A stretch of DNA of 64,000 bases, taken from positions 168,553 through 232,552 of the forward strand of contig NZ_LQOM01000037.1 of NCBI RefSeq assembly GCF_002101595.1, read 5' to 3'. The translations under genes were made by a program, and so were the position numbers. Below, piece by piece: positions 1 through 9,003 of the stretch. The stretch is from Mycobacterium celatum. Lineage in GTDB: Bacteria > Actinomycetota > Actinomycetes > Mycobacteriales > Mycobacteriaceae. The notes beneath the pieces are model-generated. The model made no database searches. It was not told the DNA's origin and saw nothing but the letters and a program-made list of their open reading frames with translations. Positions within the stretch are counted from its first letter, which is position 1. Every line of letters starts with the position of its first letter.

Positions 1-976
1 AGACGCGCTCCTGGTCCTTGCGCGGAATACCGATACCCCGGTCGGTGACGGCGATCTCGACGTTGTTGCCGCGACGGCGGCGGCTGATCGACACCAGCGA
101 TCCGCGCGGCGAGTAGGCGATCGCGTTCGACACCAGGTTGGCCAGCGCGGTGATCAGCAGGGCCTGGTCCCCGAGGACCCGCAGGCCGCTCGGTTCGTCG
201 GTGCGGACCCCGATGTCGGCGTTGTCCGCGGCCACTTTGTGACGCGAAATCGCTTCGGACACAACGGTATCCACGTCCACAGCACCCAGATCGGGCAACC
301 GCTCGGCGCCCTGCAGCCGGGACAGCTCTATCAGCTCGCCGATCATGTCGCCGAGCCGGTTGGCCTCGACGAGCACCTTCTCGCCGAAACGGCGGACCGT
401 CTCGGGGTCGTCTGCGCAGGACAGCAGCGCCTCGGCCAGCACAGCCATCGCACCGACCGGCGTCTTGAGTTCGTGGCTGACATTGGCGACGAAGTCGCGC
501 CGCGTCGCCTCCATGCGGGCGTACTCGGATTGGTCGTAGACGAACACCACCGCAAAGCGGCGGTCCTCCTCGCTGAGCAGCCGCGCCTGCCCGTGCACCG
601 ACAAGTCGGACCGGTCCGGCGCGGTGCGCTTACCCGGCAGCAGGTCGAACTCGACGTCCTCACCGCTGGCCAGCGTCCGCCGCGCCGCATCCCAGGCCTC
701 GTCGTCGAGCAGGCGATCCCGCACCAGGCCCAGTTCCCTGGCGCGGTCGTTGAGATAGACCACGTCGCGGTGGGTGTCCACGACGGCGGTGCCCAGCGGG
801 GTCAGCGCGACGATGCGCTGCAGCATCTGCGCGACGGTGATACCGGCCCATTCGGCCGCCACCCGCTGCCGTCGTTCGACGACGCGCGGCGCCAGTCGGG
901 TGCCGATCGCAATCCCGGTGGCCAACGCCAACAGAATCGAAACCCCGGCCAGCGACAGCGCCGAGAACACAGTCAC
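1..976 (-). CDS. senX3: Sensor histidine kinase SenX3 (N-terminal part, cut by window edge)
   Basis: This is the membrane sensor kinase of the SenX3-RegX3 phosphate-responsive two-component system. About 325 residues are visible. A hydrophobic N-terminus (residues 4-27) is followed by a PAS-like segment (about 45-150) and the dimerisation/phosphoacceptor box with VSHELKTP. The phosphorylated histidine is near residue 168. The N-box of the ATPase domain (NLVSNAIAYSPRG) follows, and the reading runs off the left edge inside the kinase domain (VTDRGIGI). The GTG start at 974-976 gives the N-terminus expected of mycobacterial SenX3. The partner regX3 should lie just outside the window. Confidence 0.93.
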   Translation of the reverse strand, partial: MTVFSALSLAGVSILLALATGIAIGTRLAPRVVERRQRVAAEWAGITVAQMLQRIVALTPLGTAVVDTHRDVVYLNDRARELGLVRDRLLDDEAWDAARRTLASGEDVEFDLLPGKRTAPDRSDLSVHGQARLLSEEDRRFAVVFVYDQSEYARMEATRRDFVANVSHELKTPVGAMAVLAEALLSCADDPETVRRFGEKVLVEANRLGDMIGELIELSRLQGAERLPDLGAVDVDTVVSEAISRHKVAADNADIGVRTDEPSGLRVLGDQALLITALANLVSNAIAYSPRGSLVSISRRRRGNNVEIAVTDRGIGIPRKDQERV

Positions 977-994
977 ATAAAAATCCTACAAATC

Positions 995-1078
995 CACATG
1001 AACTTCGCCCCAGCAGCGAGAGGCCAAAATCGGACATGTCACACGCTGCGGCGCAGGTATTCGACCGTTGTTCATGTG
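995..1078. promoter_or_regulatory. Inverted 9-bp repeat in the senX3 upstream region
   Basis: CACATGAAC at 995-1003 and its exact reverse complement GTTCATGTG at 1070-1078 flank 66 bp in the senX3-gpm1 gap (977-1173). GTTCA is the core usually described for RegX3/Pho boxes, and senX3-regX3 is known to be autoregulated in mycobacteria. A RegX3-linked role is therefore plausible but is an inference. Nothing else was recognised in this gap. Confidence 0.3.
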
Positions 1079-1173
1079 CTGTTTGCCAAACCGGGCCCCT
1101 ATGCGCGCGTCTGGTGGCCAATTGTTGCACGCTTTTCGCACCATCGCGTGTCACAACTGGCCACTCGACGGGG

Positions 1174-1923
1174 CTACTTGGCGCCCTGGCTTGCCACCGC
1201 GGCCGCTCCGGCGGCGGCGGCTTCCGGATCCAGGTAGGTGCCGCCGATGACGGTGGGCCGCAGGTCGTCGTCCAGGTCGTAGCGAAGCGGGATCCCGGTC
1301 GGGATGTTGAGCCCGACGACCTCCTCGTCGGACATGCCGTCGAGGTATTTGACCAGCGCACGCAGCGAGTTGCCGTGCGCCGCGATCAGCACGGTCTTGC
1401 CACTGCGCAGGTCCGGCACGATGACGTCGGTGAAATAGGGCAGGAACCGGACCACCACGTCGGCCAGGCATTCGGTCAGCGGACCGCCGCCGATGTTGGC
1501 GTAGCGCGGGTCGGTGTCCTGGCTGAACTGGCTGCCCTTCTCGATCGGTGGCGGCGGCGTGTCGTAGCTGCGCCGCCACGCCATGAACTGCTCGTCGCCG
1601 TAGCGGGCCTTGGTCTCGGCCTTGTCCAGGCCCTGCAGCGCACCGTAGTGGCGCTCGTTGAGCCGCCAGCTGCGCCGCACCGGGATCCAGTGCCGGTCTG
1701 CGACGTCCAGCGCCAGATTGGCGGTGGTGATCGCCCGGCGCAGCAACGAGGTGTACACCACGTCGGGCAGGAGGTCGTGTCCGACCATCAGCTCGCCGCT
1801 GCGGACCGCCTCGGCACGGCCCTTGTCGGTCAGGTCGACGTCGACCCAACCGGTGAACAGGTTGAGGGCGTTCCATTCGCTCTCGCCGTGGCGGAGCAGA
1901 ACCAGCCTGGAAGTCTCTGCCAT
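1174..1923 (-). CDS. gpm1: 2,3-bisphosphoglycerate-dependent phosphoglycerate mutase
   Basis: The enzyme interconverts 3- and 2-phosphoglycerate in cytosolic glycolysis and gluconeogenesis. The 249-residue protein has the phosphohistidine motif LLRHGESEWN near the N-terminus, the NERHYGALQG substrate segment, and the second catalytic histidine in AAHGNSLRAL. Length and C-terminus (Ala-rich, ending GAK) match mycobacterial Gpm1. The ATG at 1921-1923 was chosen because the product then starts MAETS, like M. tuberculosis; a start nine codons upstream would run into the preceding gene. It is the third gene of an apparent mshA-ybjN-gpm1 transcription unit, 13 bp after the YbjN gene. Confidence 0.95.
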   Translation of the reverse strand: MAETSRLVLLRHGESEWNALNLFTGWVDVDLTDKGRAEAVRSGELMVGHDLLPDVVYTSLLRRAITTANLALDVADRHWIPVRRSWRLNERHYGALQGLDKAETKARYGDEQFMAWRRSYDTPPPPIEKGSQFSQDTDPRYANIGGGPLTECLADVVVRFLPYFTDVIVPDLRSGKTVLIAAHGNSLRALVKYLDGMSDEEVVGLNIPTGIPLRYDLDDDLRPTVIGGTYLDPEAAAAGAAAVASQGAK

Positions 1924-1936
1924 GCCGGAAAGTTTC

Positions 1937-2443
1937 TCACGACTCTTCATCGTCGATCAGGTGGGCGAAGGCTTCCAGGTTCTTCAGCGACTCCCCGCGC
2001 GAGACCCGCCATTCCCATTCCTTTTGGATCGACGAGCGAAAACCCAACTCCAGCAACGTATTAAAGTCCGAATCCACCGTCTCGAGCACTTGCCCGAGCA
2101 CCCGGTCGACCTCGGCGGCGCTCACCGACGCCAGCGACATCCGGCCCACCAGATAAATGTCGCCGACATTGTCGAGCGTGTACGCGACACCGTAGAGGCG
2201 GCGGTTGCGCCTGAGCAGAAACCGGTAGACGCCCTCGTGGTTTTCGTCGGGCTTGCGGCACACGAACGCCTCGACGCGCACCGAGTGCTCGCCGATGCTC
2301 AGGATGGTGTTGGTCTTGAGTTTGCGTTCGCCGGGCAGCTCCACAACCACCCCGGGCGAGCCGCCGTGCGCACCCTCGTGCCGCGAGTAGGTCAGCTTGC
2401 TGGCCTCGAGAGCGTCCTCGATCACCTTCTGCACGTCAGTCAT
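1937..2443 (-). CDS. YbjN-domain protein (Rv0487-like)
   Basis: This 168-residue cytosolic protein belongs to the YbjN family, which resembles type III secretion chaperones; its biochemical role in mycobacteria is unknown. It carries the conserved blocks RVEAFVCRKPDENHEGVYRF and LYGVAYTLDNVGDIYLVGRM and an acidic C-terminus. Its ATG overlaps the TGA of mshA (ATGA at 2440-2443), so the two genes are translationally coupled. The same neighbours occur in M. tuberculosis (mshA-Rv0487). The longer open frame upstream is only read-through of the mshA region in another frame. Confidence 0.85.
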   Translation of the reverse strand: MTDVQKVIEDALEASKLTYSRHEGAHGGSPGVVVELPGERKLKTNTILSIGEHSVRVEAFVCRKPDENHEGVYRFLLRRNRRLYGVAYTLDNVGDIYLVGRMSLASVSAAEVDRVLGQVLETVDSDFNTLLELGFRSSIQKEWEWRVSRGESLKNLEAFAHLIDDEES

Positions 2444-3714
2444 GCGCGCATCAACTCGCGGACCGGACCACGGGAAGCGAACTCGCCGATCGCGCGGCGG
2501 TAGCTGGCCAGCAGCGCGTCGACGGTGTTGTCCCACGAGAACGTCGCGGCATGCTCGACCGCGGAGCGGCTCATGGCACCGTCGAGCCGCAGCACCTTGT
2601 CGATGGCGTCGGCCCACCTGTCCACGTCGTGCCCGGACACCAGGGTGCCGCTGACCCCGTCGCGCACCGCCACCGGCAGCCCGCCGACAGCGGCCGCCAC
2701 CACCGGCGTCCCGCAGGCTTGCGCCTCCACCGCGACCAAACCGAACGACTCCGAATAGCTGGGCACCCCGACCAGATCGGCCGCCTGGAACAGCCTGGCC
2801 AGGTCCTCGCGGGACTGCGGCGGCAGGAACGTCACCCGGTCGCTGATACCCAATTCGTCGGCCAGGCGAACCAACCCGTCCGGGGCGGCAAGACCGCTGC
2901 CCGACGGCCCGCCGGCCACCACGATGTGTACCCGCGGCAGTTTCGCGGCGGCGCGCAGCAGAATGTCGGGCGCCTTGAGCGGCTGGATCCGGCCGACGAA
3001 GGCCACCACATGCTGGTCGAGCGGCAACCCCAGCGCGGCGCGGGCAGCGCGGCGGTCCCCGGGCCGGAACACGTCCAAGTCCACGCCGGGATGCGCGACG
3101 TCGATCCGCGCGGGATCGGCATTGTGCAGCGAAACCAGTTGTGCCGCTTCCTCTTCGGTGTTGACGATCAGCCGGTCCGCCTCGTCGACAACCTGCTGTT
3201 CGCCGACCGTGCGCAGCGGCGGCTCGGGAGCGTCCCCGTCGGCCAGCGCCGCATTCTTCACCGCGGCCAGGGTGTGCGCGGTGTGCACCAGCGGCACCGC
3301 CCAGCGGTCCCGGGCCAGCCAGCCGACCTGCCCGGACAGCCAGTAGTGCGAATGCACGATGTCGTAGTAGCCGGGCTCGTGGGCGGCCTCGGCGCGCAGC
3401 ACCCCGGCGGCGAACGCGCACAGCTGGGTGGGCAGGTCGTATTTGTCCAGGCCCTCGAACGGCCCGGCCACCACGTTGCGCACCAGCACACCGGGCGCCA
3501 CCGGCACGACGGGCGGATCGGTGGACGCGGTGGCCCGGGTGAAGATCTCGACCTGAATGCCGCGGCGCGCCAGATGCAGTGCGCTTTGCAGCACGTAGAC
3601 GTTCATTCCGCCGGCGTCCCCGGTGCCCGGCTGGGCCAGCGGCGAGGTGTGCACCGATAGCACCGCCACCCGGAGCTCGGAGACGTCCAGCCGGGGCAGC
3701 GCGTTATGTGGCAC
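2440..3714 (-). CDS. mshA: D-inositol-3-phosphate glycosyltransferase (mycothiol step 1)
   Basis: MshA joins GlcNAc from UDP-GlcNAc to 1L-myo-inositol-1-phosphate, the first committed step of mycothiol synthesis. The 424-residue protein is a GT-B fold, GT4-family enzyme. It has the N-terminal glycine loop (SPLAQPGTGDAGGMNVY), the central HSHYWLSGQVG segment, FVGRIQPLKAPDILLRA, and the C-terminal nucleotide-sugar motif PSYSESFGLVAVEAQACGTPV. It starts at GTG 3712-3714. Both ends are shorter than in M. tuberculosis MshA: the disordered N-terminal leader and the C-terminal tail are missing. It is the first gene of the mshA-ybjN-gpm1 unit. Confidence 0.95.
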   Translation of the reverse strand: MPHNALPRLDVSELRVAVLSVHTSPLAQPGTGDAGGMNVYVLQSALHLARRGIQVEIFTRATASTDPPVVPVAPGVLVRNVVAGPFEGLDKYDLPTQLCAFAAGVLRAEAAHEPGYYDIVHSHYWLSGQVGWLARDRWAVPLVHTAHTLAAVKNAALADGDAPEPPLRTVGEQQVVDEADRLIVNTEEEAAQLVSLHNADPARIDVAHPGVDLDVFRPGDRRAARAALGLPLDQHVVAFVGRIQPLKAPDILLRAAAKLPRVHIVVAGGPSGSGLAAPDGLVRLADELGISDRVTFLPPQSREDLARLFQAADLVGVPSYSESFGLVAVEAQACGTPVVAAAVGGLPVAVRDGVSGTLVSGHDVDRWADAIDKVLRLDGAMSRSAVEHAATFSWDNTVDALLASYRRAIGEFASRGPVRELMRA

Positions 3715-3749
3715 ACCGCCATCTTTGCAGCACCGCCCGACGGGCCACG

Positions 3750-5045
3750 TCAGGCGGACGATTCGGCTGCGGCGACCGGCAACACCGGGCCCTGTGCGCG
3801 CCGCATGGCACCGAGCGGATCGGCATACAGCCCGCCCAGCGACACGATGCCGGCCCCGGCCTCCTGCACCCGGTTACCGAACGCAGTCACCCGGATTTGC
3901 CGCCGCGGCAGCACCGAGCGCGCGGCGAATGCCGCCTCGACGTGCGCCATGCCCTCGGGGTATTCGGTGAACGCCTGCCCGCCGACCACCAGGTCGTCGG
4001 GGTTGAGCAGGTCACGCAGCAACGCGACCGCTTCACCGAGGACCCGGGCCCGCTCGGCCAGCAGGTCTTTGGCCTGCTGGTTGCCGCCCCGCGCGGCCTT
4101 GATCAGCTCCGTGATGCCCGAGCCGTTCCGCCCCGGCACCCGGACACCGGCCGGCAGACCCAGCCGCCTGGCCGCGGCCAGCACGGCCTCGTCGCTGACC
4201 GAGGACTCCAGTTGCCCGGAGCCGCCGAGCAGCTGGGACGTCGCGGGCAAGGTGGCGATGGTGCCCGGCCCGCTGGCCGGGCTGTGCACCCGCCCGTCGA
4301 TCATCAGCGCATAGCCCACGGTTTCGCGGGCGTAGACGTACAGGCTGGTCGACGAATTCGGCCCGAACTGGCGCATGCCCAGCAGCAGCTCGGCCCCGGC
4401 CATCGCGTCGACGTGCGAGGCCACCGACACCGGCAGTCCCAGCGCCTCGGCCAGCACCGGGCCCACCGGCGCGTCGCGCCAGCCCAGCCGCGGATGGTCG
4501 ACGTGCCCGGTGGCGCCGTCGACCGCCCCGCCGATCGCCACCCCGGCCCACAGCGGCCGCCGCCGGTGCCAGCGCCGCAGGTAGCGGCGGGCGCCGTCGG
4601 CCAGCGACGCCAGCGCTGACGTGTGCCCGTTCAGCGGTGTCGCGGTCTCGACGGCGTCCAGCGTGCGGCCCAACAGGTCGGTGGCCACGATGCTGGTGGT
4701 TCGCGCCCCGATGTGGATGCCCAACGTCAGGAACGGCTCGTGGTTGACCTCGACGGGCACCCGCGGGCGCCCGATGGCGCCGGCAACCGCGAGGTCGGCG
4801 CGTTCGCGCAGCAGACCGGCGTCGAGCAGCGCGATGACCTGGCGATTGACCGTGGCGATGCTCAGCGAGGTGGCTTGGGCGATGACGTCGCGGCCGATCG
4901 GGCCGCGCAGCCGCACCGCCCGAAACACCGACGCCGCGGCGGAGTCGGAGAGGTGCAGCGACGGCGCCACGACGCGGCGGGCCCGCAGCGGGGTCTTGCG
5001 GCTGTGCGAGTGGCTGGTGACGGTACTGAGAGTGGTGGTGCGCAC
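3750..5045 (-). CDS. ROK-family transcriptional regulator (Rv0485-like)
   Basis: This 431-residue protein combines an N-terminal winged helix-turn-helix (about residues 30-85, including IATVNRQVIALLDAGLLRE) with a ROK sugar-kinase-like domain (LGIHIGARTTSIVATDLLG; VAIGGAVDGATGHVDHPRLGW). The usual zinc-binding ROK cysteine cluster is not evident, as in other non-sugar ROK regulators. The M. tuberculosis counterpart Rv0485 was reported to affect a pe/ppe operon elsewhere. It lies 35 bp upstream of mshA on the same strand and is divergent from the SDR gene, with a 196-bp intergenic region (5046-5241) that should hold both promoters. Confidence 0.85.
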   Translation of the reverse strand: MRTTTLSTVTSHSHSRKTPLRARRVVAPSLHLSDSAAASVFRAVRLRGPIGRDVIAQATSLSIATVNRQVIALLDAGLLRERADLAVAGAIGRPRVPVEVNHEPFLTLGIHIGARTTSIVATDLLGRTLDAVETATPLNGHTSALASLADGARRYLRRWHRRRPLWAGVAIGGAVDGATGHVDHPRLGWRDAPVGPVLAEALGLPVSVASHVDAMAGAELLLGMRQFGPNSSTSLYVYARETVGYALMIDGRVHSPASGPGTIATLPATSQLLGGSGQLESSVSDEAVLAAARRLGLPAGVRVPGRNGSGITELIKAARGGNQQAKDLLAERARVLGEAVALLRDLLNPDDLVVGGQAFTEYPEGMAHVEAAFAARSVLPRRQIRVTAFGNRVQEAGAGIVSLGGLYADPLGAMRRAQGPVLPVAAAESSA

Positions 5046-5241
5046 GGGCGTGTGTCCTTATCCGAGTTCCGATGGCGGGTCCTGGCCGCACGCCGGCTTC
5101 GGTGGTTCTGCAAGGCCGGTCAGGCGCGGCAAAGTGCGCAGCGACAACATGCGCAGTCCGCGAACAGACACGCGGACGTCAGACCGAACACAGCGCTGGA
5201 GTACACACCAGGAATTTAGCACGGTTATTAAAGTGGTCCCG

Positions 5242-5982
5242 ATGACGACTTCGAAGCGCGTCGCCGTGGTCACCGGCGCCAGCGCCGGAATCGGCGAGGC
5301 GACCGCGAGAACCCTTGCGGCTCAAGGCTTTCACGTGGTGGCGGTGGCACGCCGGGCCGACCGGATCGAGAAGCTGGCCGCCGAGATCGGCGGCTCCGCG
5401 GCAGTGGCAGACGTCACCGACTGCGCCGCGGTGGACGCGCTCGCCGCCGGGCTGGACCGGGTCGACGTGCTGGTCAACAACGCCGGCGGGGCCAAGGGCC
5501 TGGAGCCGGTGGCCGAGGCCGACCTGGAGCACTGGCGCTGGATGTGGGAGACCAACGTGCTCGGCACGCTGCGAATGACCCGCGCGCTGCTGCCCAAGCT
5601 GATCGCATCCGGCGACGGCCTGATCGTCACGATCACCTCGGTCGCGGCGTTCGAGGTGTACGACGGCGGCGCCGGCTACACCTCGGCCAAGCACGCGCAG
5701 GGCGCGCTGCACCGCACGCTGCGCGGCGAGCTGCTGGGAAAACCGGTGCGGCTCACCGAGATTGCGCCCGGCGCCGTCGAAACGGAGTTCTCGCTGGTGC
5801 GCTTCGGCGGCGACCAGCAGCGCGCAGACGCGGTCTACGAGGGGATGACACCGTTGGTGGCCGCCGACATCGCCGAAGTGATCGGGTTCGTGGCGTCGCG
5901 GCCGTCGCACGTCAACGTCGACCAGATCGTGATCCGGCCGCGCGATCAGGCTACCGCTAGCCGCCGGGTCGGACGCTCGTAG
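5242..5982 (+). CDS. Short-chain dehydrogenase/reductase (Rv0484c-like)
   Basis: This is a classical SDR of 246 residues. The Rossmann motif TGASAGIG (residues 11-18) binds NAD(P). NNAGG and the catalytic Ser/Tyr/Lys set (TSVAA, YTSAKHA) are all present, so it should be an active cytosolic oxidoreductase; the substrate is unknown. The ATG at 5242 follows a purine-poor leader; a much longer open frame extends upstream but lacks SDR sequence. Its 3' end overlaps the 3' end of lprQ by 26 bp (convergent genes). Confidence 0.85.
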   Translation: MTTSKRVAVVTGASAGIGEATARTLAAQGFHVVAVARRADRIEKLAAEIGGSAAVADVTDCAAVDALAAGLDRVDVLVNNAGGAKGLEPVAEADLEHWRWMWETNVLGTLRMTRALLPKLIASGDGLIVTITSVAAFEVYDGGAGYTSAKHAQGALHRTLRGELLGKPVRLTEIAPGAVETEFSLVRFGGDQQRADAVYEGMTPLVAADIAEVIGFVASRPSHVNVDQIVIRPRDQATASRRVGRS

Positions 5983-7267
5983 TCGGGGTGCCCGAGAGCG
6001 TCGGCGCATCCTTGGGCGTGGCCGGGGCACTGCGCGGCAGCGATGCCGGTGACGGCTTGGACCCGTTGGCCGGCGGCAGCGCCGACATCGACACCCAGGT
6101 ATCCCAGTCCACGGCCCAGTCCCAGATGTCGCCGTCGGCGTAGGACAGCTCGATCCGGCTGCCGGTCACCTCGACCGGGTCACCGTAGATCGCGCTGTTG
6201 AAATACTGCTCGGCGTCGGCCGTCGACAGGTTGATGCAGCCGTTGGTCACGTTCGAATTGCCTTGTGCGCCAGCACTTGCCGGGTTGGCGTGGATGAATT
6301 CGCCGTTGTTGGAAATGCGGACCGCCCAGCGTTCGTGGATGTTGCTGTACCCGGCGGCCGGGTTGGACATGTAGAAGTCGGAGTATTTCTCGCTGACCAC
6401 GTGGATGCCGTTGCGGGTGACGTTGCGCGGCTTGTCGCCCTCGCCGTAGCTGCACGGGAAATCCATGATCACGCCCTCGTCGCGGACCACCTGGATGCGG
6501 TGCGACGAGATTTCGGCCTTGACCACCTGGCGCCGGCCGATCGAAAAGCTCAGGCTCATGTCCTGCTTGCCGTAGGCGCCGTCGCCGAACGCCAGCCCGT
6601 AGAGCTTGGCCTCGACATTGACCTTGGTTCCGGCCGGGTAGTACTCGCGGGTGCGGTAGTGCACCCGCGCTCCCTCCGCCTCGTCGGGCAGCCAGGCCCA
6701 ACTGCCCTCGACGGGCGGGTCGGTGGTGACCTTCAGTGCACGCTCGACGGCGGCCTTGTCGGAAATCGGCGAGTCGAACTGGATGATGATCGGCGCCGCC
6801 ACCCCGACCGTCTGCCCGTCGGCCAGCTGGAATCCACCGTCGATCACCCTGGTGGGCGTGACCGTGGTGAGCTTGCCGGCCACCGGCACGGCCTTGCCGT
6901 CATGGCCGACAACGGAGCCGCTCCACGTGTAGGTGGCGTCGTAGCCGAGCGGCTCGGTGATGGTGTAGACGGTGCGGTCGCGGTTGAGCGCCCCGGCCAC
7001 CACCTTGCCGGCCGAATTGGTCAGTGCCACCTTCTGAAACCAGCCGTCGCGCACCTCGACGCTGATCGGTGCCGTGGGCACCACGTCCTCGGCCTTGTCG
7101 GCCGGATGGAACGTCAAACTCGGCGCCGCCGGTGGCTTGGCCTTCTCGGCCTGCTTGGTCGACCCCCCGACACAAGCGGCCAGCACGTTGGGCGCCAACA
7201 TCCCCACCACCAGCGTCGACAATGCCCGGCGCCGGTTGATCGACGGCAGGTCGCGCGCTGTGTTCAC
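5957..7267 (-). CDS. lprQ: L,D-transpeptidase lipoprotein LprQ
   Basis: LprQ (Ldt class 5 type) forms 3-3 cross-links in peptidoglycan on the outer face of the membrane. The 436-residue protein starts at GTG 7265-7267. It has an RRR-containing signal peptide ending in the lipobox LAAC (lipidated Cys near residue 32). Two immunoglobulin-like domains follow (about 50-250), then a YkuD catalytic domain (FPCSYGEGDKPRNVTRNGIH ... EFIHANP ... NVTNGCINLS) with the catalytic cysteine in NGC. A Pro/Ser/Thr-rich tail closes it. The reverse frame stays open upstream into murB, but that part is out of frame with any gene. murB starts the apparent unit 47 bp upstream. Confidence 0.92.
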   Translation of the reverse strand: MNTARDLPSINRRRALSTLVVGMLAPNVLAACVGGSTKQAEKAKPPAAPSLTFHPADKAEDVVPTAPISVEVRDGWFQKVALTNSAGKVVAGALNRDRTVYTITEPLGYDATYTWSGSVVGHDGKAVPVAGKLTTVTPTRVIDGGFQLADGQTVGVAAPIIIQFDSPISDKAAVERALKVTTDPPVEGSWAWLPDEAEGARVHYRTREYYPAGTKVNVEAKLYGLAFGDGAYGKQDMSLSFSIGRRQVVKAEISSHRIQVVRDEGVIMDFPCSYGEGDKPRNVTRNGIHVVSEKYSDFYMSNPAAGYSNIHERWAVRISNNGEFIHANPASAGAQGNSNVTNGCINLSTADAEQYFNSAIYGDPVEVTGSRIELSYADGDIWDWAVDWDTWVSMSALPPANGSKPSPASLPRSAPATPKDAPTLSGTPTTSVRPGG

Positions 7268-7314
7268 GACAGACAAAGATACCGGCGAAAACGACCCTCC
7301 CCGCGCACGTGCGG

Positions 7315-8379
7315 CTACAACTCGCAGCCGACCAGCACCGGTTCGGGTACGAGTGTGATGCCAAACACATCGCGGACGCCGTCGCGTACCGTGCGCGCCA
7401 GCGCCACCACGTCGGCGGCCGTGGCGGCTCCGCGGTTGGTCAAAGCAAGCGCATGCTTGGTCGACAGCCGGCAGGGCGCGCCGTCGGTGTCGGGGTAGCC
7501 CTTGCCGAAGCCGGCTTGCTCGACCAGCCATCCGGCGGCCAGCTTGACACCGTCGGCCGCCGGATAGTGCGGCACCGGCCGGTCGGCCTGATCCGCCAGT
7601 CGTTGGTAAACCTCTTGCGGGACAACGGGATTCGTGAAAAACGAGCCCACGCTCCAGGTGTCGTGGTCGGCGGCGTCGAGCACCATGCCCTTGCGGGCCC
7701 GCAGTGCCAGCACGGCGTCGCGCACGGTTGCCGGATCGGCGCGCTGGCCGGCCGTCGCATTCAGCGCCGCAATCAGCTCGCCGTAGCGCAGCGGCGCGCT
7801 GCGGCCCGACGCGTCCAGCGCGAACTCCACTTCCAGGACGACGGCATCCTGCGAATGCTTGAGCACGCTGGTGCGGTAGCCGAACCCCAGTTCGCCGGGC
7901 GGCACCCAGCGCACGTCGCCGCTGCGGCGGTCCAACAGACGCACGCGGGTGATGGAGTCGGCCACCTCGGCGCCGTACGCCCCGACGTTCTGCACCGGGG
8001 TGGCGCCTGCGGAGCCGGGGATGCCGGACATGCACTCCAGCCCGCCCAGGCCGGCGGCGACGGCCGTGGCGACGACCTCGTCCCACACCGCGCCGGCCTG
8101 CGCGCGCAGCAGGTTGCCCTCGATGCTGATGTCGCTGTTGGCCAACCGCACCACGGTCAGGTCGGTCAGCGTATCGGCGATCACCACGTTGGAGCCGCCC
8201 GCCAACACCAGCAGCGGCCGGCAGTTCTCGGCGTCGAGGTGCCGCAGCGTGGCGATCGCTTGTTCGGTGCTGGTGCAGGTGATCACGCGTTGCGCGACGG
8301 GCCCGACGCGCAACGTGGTCAGCGGCGCCAACGGCACCCTTTCGGCGACGCGCGCACCGGCGAACAACGTTCCCGCCAC
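7315..8379 (-). CDS. murB: UDP-N-acetylenolpyruvoylglucosamine reductase
   Basis: MurB reduces UDP-GlcNAc-enolpyruvate to UDP-MurNAc with NADPH and FAD, an essential cytosolic step in peptidoglycan synthesis. The 354-residue protein shows the FAD-binding blocks LAPLTTLRVGP, LVLAGGSNVVIAD and GLECMSGIPGSAGATPVQNVGAYG. Further conserved blocks are GYRTSVLK and, in the C-terminal domain, VGSFFTNPVV with the active-site serine region, and LAAGWLVEQAGFKG-like sequence. Length agrees with mycobacterial MurB. It sits upstream of lprQ on the same strand, another peptidoglycan enzyme. Confidence 0.95.
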   Translation of the reverse strand: MAGTLFAGARVAERVPLAPLTTLRVGPVAQRVITCTSTEQAIATLRHLDAENCRPLLVLAGGSNVVIADTLTDLTVVRLANSDISIEGNLLRAQAGAVWDEVVATAVAAGLGGLECMSGIPGSAGATPVQNVGAYGAEVADSITRVRLLDRRSGDVRWVPPGELGFGYRTSVLKHSQDAVVLEVEFALDASGRSAPLRYGELIAALNATAGQRADPATVRDAVLALRARKGMVLDAADHDTWSVGSFFTNPVVPQEVYQRLADQADRPVPHYPAADGVKLAAGWLVEQAGFGKGYPDTDGAPCRLSTKHALALTNRGAATAADVVALARTVRDGVRDVFGITLVPEPVLVGCEL

Positions 8380-8405
8380 GGGCCGTAACGGTAGCGTGAC
8401 CAGCT

Positions 8406-8918
8406 ATGCCGCGTTCATTCGACATGTCCACGGACTACGGGGCCACCGTCGAAGATGTACTTGGCGCATTCGGCGACGAGAAGTACTGGCGGGCCCGACT
8501 GGCCGATTCCGGTGCCGACGACGCGACGCTGGACGTGCTGCGGGTCGACGGCGACGGCGGTATCGATGTGGTCACCACGCAGGTGCTGCGCAGCGACCGG
8601 CTGCCGGCTCTGGTCACCCAGTTCCACCGCGGCGACCTGCGCATTCGGCGCGAGGAGAAATGGACGGCGATCGCCGACGGGATCGCCAATGCCACTGTCT
8701 CCGGGGCGATCATCGACGCGCCGGCCGCGCTGAGCGGGACTGCTGTGCTGGAGCCGGTGGCCAAGACGGGCGGCGCCCGGCTGAAGTTCCGGGCAACCGT
8801 GGAAGTTCGCATCCCGCTGGTCGGCGGCAAATTGGAGAACTTCATCGGCAATCAGCTGGTCGAGCTGCTGATCGCCGAGCAGCGCTTCACCACGATGTGG
8901 ATCAGCCAGACCGCCTAA
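8406..8918 (+). CDS. DUF2505 family protein (Rv0481c-like)
   Basis: This 170-residue soluble protein has the features of DUF2505, a family related to START/SRPBCC ligand-binding folds. It begins MPRSFDMSTDY and alternates beta-strand-like and amphipathic segments. A conserved block reads VPLVGGKLENFIG-like (IPLVGGKLENFIGNQ) near residue 145. Function is unknown. It is divergent from murB (26 bp between the starts), so promoters overlap. It lies 85 bp ahead of the nitrilase-family gene on the same strand. Confidence 0.75.
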   Translation: MPRSFDMSTDYGATVEDVLGAFGDEKYWRARLADSGADDATLDVLRVDGDGGIDVVTTQVLRSDRLPALVTQFHRGDLRIRREEKWTAIADGIANATVSGAIIDAPAALSGTAVLEPVAKTGGARLKFRATVEVRIPLVGGKLENFIGNQLVELLIAEQRFTTMWISQTA

Positions 8919-9003
8919 GACCGCCGAGCGTCGACTTGTCGGGGAAAATCTGGGGAGTTTCGCCCGACAACCCGACGTTCGATGAGGCCCTAGGCTGGCC
9001 GTT

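Noticed and set aside
3579..5219. Long plus-strand open frames opposite mshA and the ROK regulator gene
   Set aside because: They lack any family motif, are rich in Arg/Pro/Ala as expected for antisense frames in GC-rich DNA, and the minus-strand genes are certain.
7309..8388. A 359-codon plus-strand frame opposite murB
   Set aside because: It is the mirror frame of murB, whose conserved FAD motifs are complete; no ribosome site or homology supports the plus frame.
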